The notes below the pieces were generated by a model. It was given only the letters and a program-made list of their open reading frames with translations. It was not told the origin of the DNA and ran no database searches. DNA of 64,000 bases from Halomonas sp. H10-9-1 (GTDB taxonomy: Bacteria; Pseudomonadota; Gammaproteobacteria; Pseudomonadales; Halomonadaceae): NCBI RefSeq assembly GCF_040147005.1, contig NZ_JAMSHO010000001.1:1054001-1118000 (forward strand). The letters are read 5' to 3'. The first letter of the stretch is position 1; each line of letters starts with the position of its first letter. A program made the position numbers and the translations under genes. This document shows, piece after piece, positions 63,488 to 64,000 of this stretch.

Positions 63488-63697
63488 TATGGATATCCGT
63501 TCCCGGACCAGGTGCCCGCCTTCGAAGCGGTAGCAAACAAGGCAGGCTTTCATCGGCTGATGATCGAAAGGTTTTGGCTCGAGATGCTGGTTGGGGACCT
63601 GAGTAGGTCAATAAAAGAGATCAGGAGTGCGGCATTGCAGGAGGAGCTGGATTCCCTGTGCGTTACACTGGAAGTCGCCATGAGGTATTCTGCATAA
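63488..63697 (+). pseudogene. C-terminal remnant of a gene cut by the IS3 element
   Basis: From the IS3 right boundary the frame reads YGYPFPDQVPAFEAVANKAGFHRLM and on to a stop at 63695-63697, about 69 residues of protein-like sequence; an in-frame stop sits at the IS junction (63485-63487). A GTG at 63512 could start a 61-residue protein, but there is no ribosome binding site. The lost 5-prime part is not left of the IS21 element within the window. Family not recognised. Confidence 0.5.
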
Positions 63698-63790
63698 TTC
63701 GTAATAATCTTATGTATGTGGAAGGCCGAAGAGAAAGGGCCCATACCACTGGCTGGAACGGGCTTGTTGTCATTAAAACCAGGAGGCGCA

Positions 63791-64000
63791 ATGCTGCATC
63801 CGGATCAGTTTCAGGTCAACGAGGCCTGGATCGCGTTCAAGCTGAACGAGTGGCCAGTCCATACGGCGCAAGATGGTGATTTCGATATCGTCGCGTTCAT
63901 GGATGCGGCAAGCTGTTTTCTCCTGAGCTCCAGGCCGGTGCCGGCAACGGGTGAGGGACCTGGAAAGCTGGAATCCCGGCGCTTGTTGAAGCAGGCCAAG
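63791..64000 (+). CDS. Hypothetical protein, N-terminal part (runs off right edge)
   Basis: ATG 63791 is preceded by AGGAGG at 63781-63786 and the frame stays open to the window end (70 codons). It starts MLHPDQFQVNEAWIAFKLNE and contains VAFMDAASCFLLSS. No family is recognised and the rest is outside the window. Confidence 0.65.
   Translation, partial: MLHPDQFQVNEAWIAFKLNEWPVHTAQDGDFDIVAFMDAASCFLLSSRPVPATGEGPGKLESRRLLKQAK

Overview
The window is a contiguous, GC-rich, gene-dense piece of a gammaproteobacterial chromosome. Gene content and order (GntR regulator-prpB-prpC-acnD-prpF, tesA-ybbA-ybbP, nrdR-ribD-ribBX-ribH-nusB-thiL-pgpA, nudE-yrfG-hslR) and the acidic protein compositions (for example the N-terminus of Lon) fit a Halomonas-like member of the Oceanospirillales. 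That assignment is inferred from layout and protein character; no search was run.

Layout. 1-7.6 kb: the start of pabB on the minus strand, then a propionate (2-methylcitrate) operon that uses AcnD plus PrpF instead of PrpD, with three copies of a TTGTCGACA operator-like sequence. 7.7-12.8 kb: the translation factor EttA, a small PA3496-like protein, a short LOV photoreceptor, an MFS transporter and a DMT transporter. 12.7-18.6 kb: a RelE/ParE-Phd/YefM toxin-antitoxin pair, tesA divergent from an ABC transporter of the YbbA-YbbP type, and a periplasmic protein I do not recognise. 18.7-22.6 kb: glyA, a beta-CASP metallo-hydrolase and a BASS/ACR3-type carrier.

22.7-34.4 kb is the most coherent accessory block and reads as a sulfane-sulfur and thiosulfate module. 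It holds a periplasmic rhodanese, a periplasmic DsrE-like protein, a DUF2892 membrane protein, an ETHE1/Blh-type persulfide dioxygenase, a SulP permease, a two-gene YeeE/YedE (PmpAB-like) transporter, a QseBC-like two-component system, a TsdBA-like thiosulfate dehydrogenase pair, a DsbG-like protein, an Lgt-like/TlpA fusion and a PCuAC copper chaperone. An FNR/Anr-type box and two AT-rich inverted repeats precede its first transcription units.

34.5-44.1 kb is the nrdR-riboflavin-nusB-thiL-pgpA cluster followed by a DUF945 protein and lon. The riboflavin synthase gene often found between ribD and ribB(A) is absent; its place holds a dispersed ~105-bp repeat and a 33-bp tandem repeat. 44.2-50.3 kb: an SDR enzyme divergent from a TAXI-type TRAP transporter operon with a prephenate-dehydratase-like partner, then ilvD. 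50.4-58.0 kb: nudE, yrfG, hslR, a REPIN-like element, a YaiI protein, deaD with a long leader, a DMT transporter, a class I glutamine amidotransferase and an argE-type deacetylase.

58.0-64.0 kb is a plastic zone: a DUF4160-DUF2442 pair under a palindromic operator, a probably damaged small membrane-protein gene, an IS21-family element (istAB) lying 13 bp from an IS3-family element (orfAB with an A8 slippery run), a gene tail cut by the IS3 element, and the start of an unknown gene running off the right edge. No rRNA, tRNA or CRISPR array was seen.
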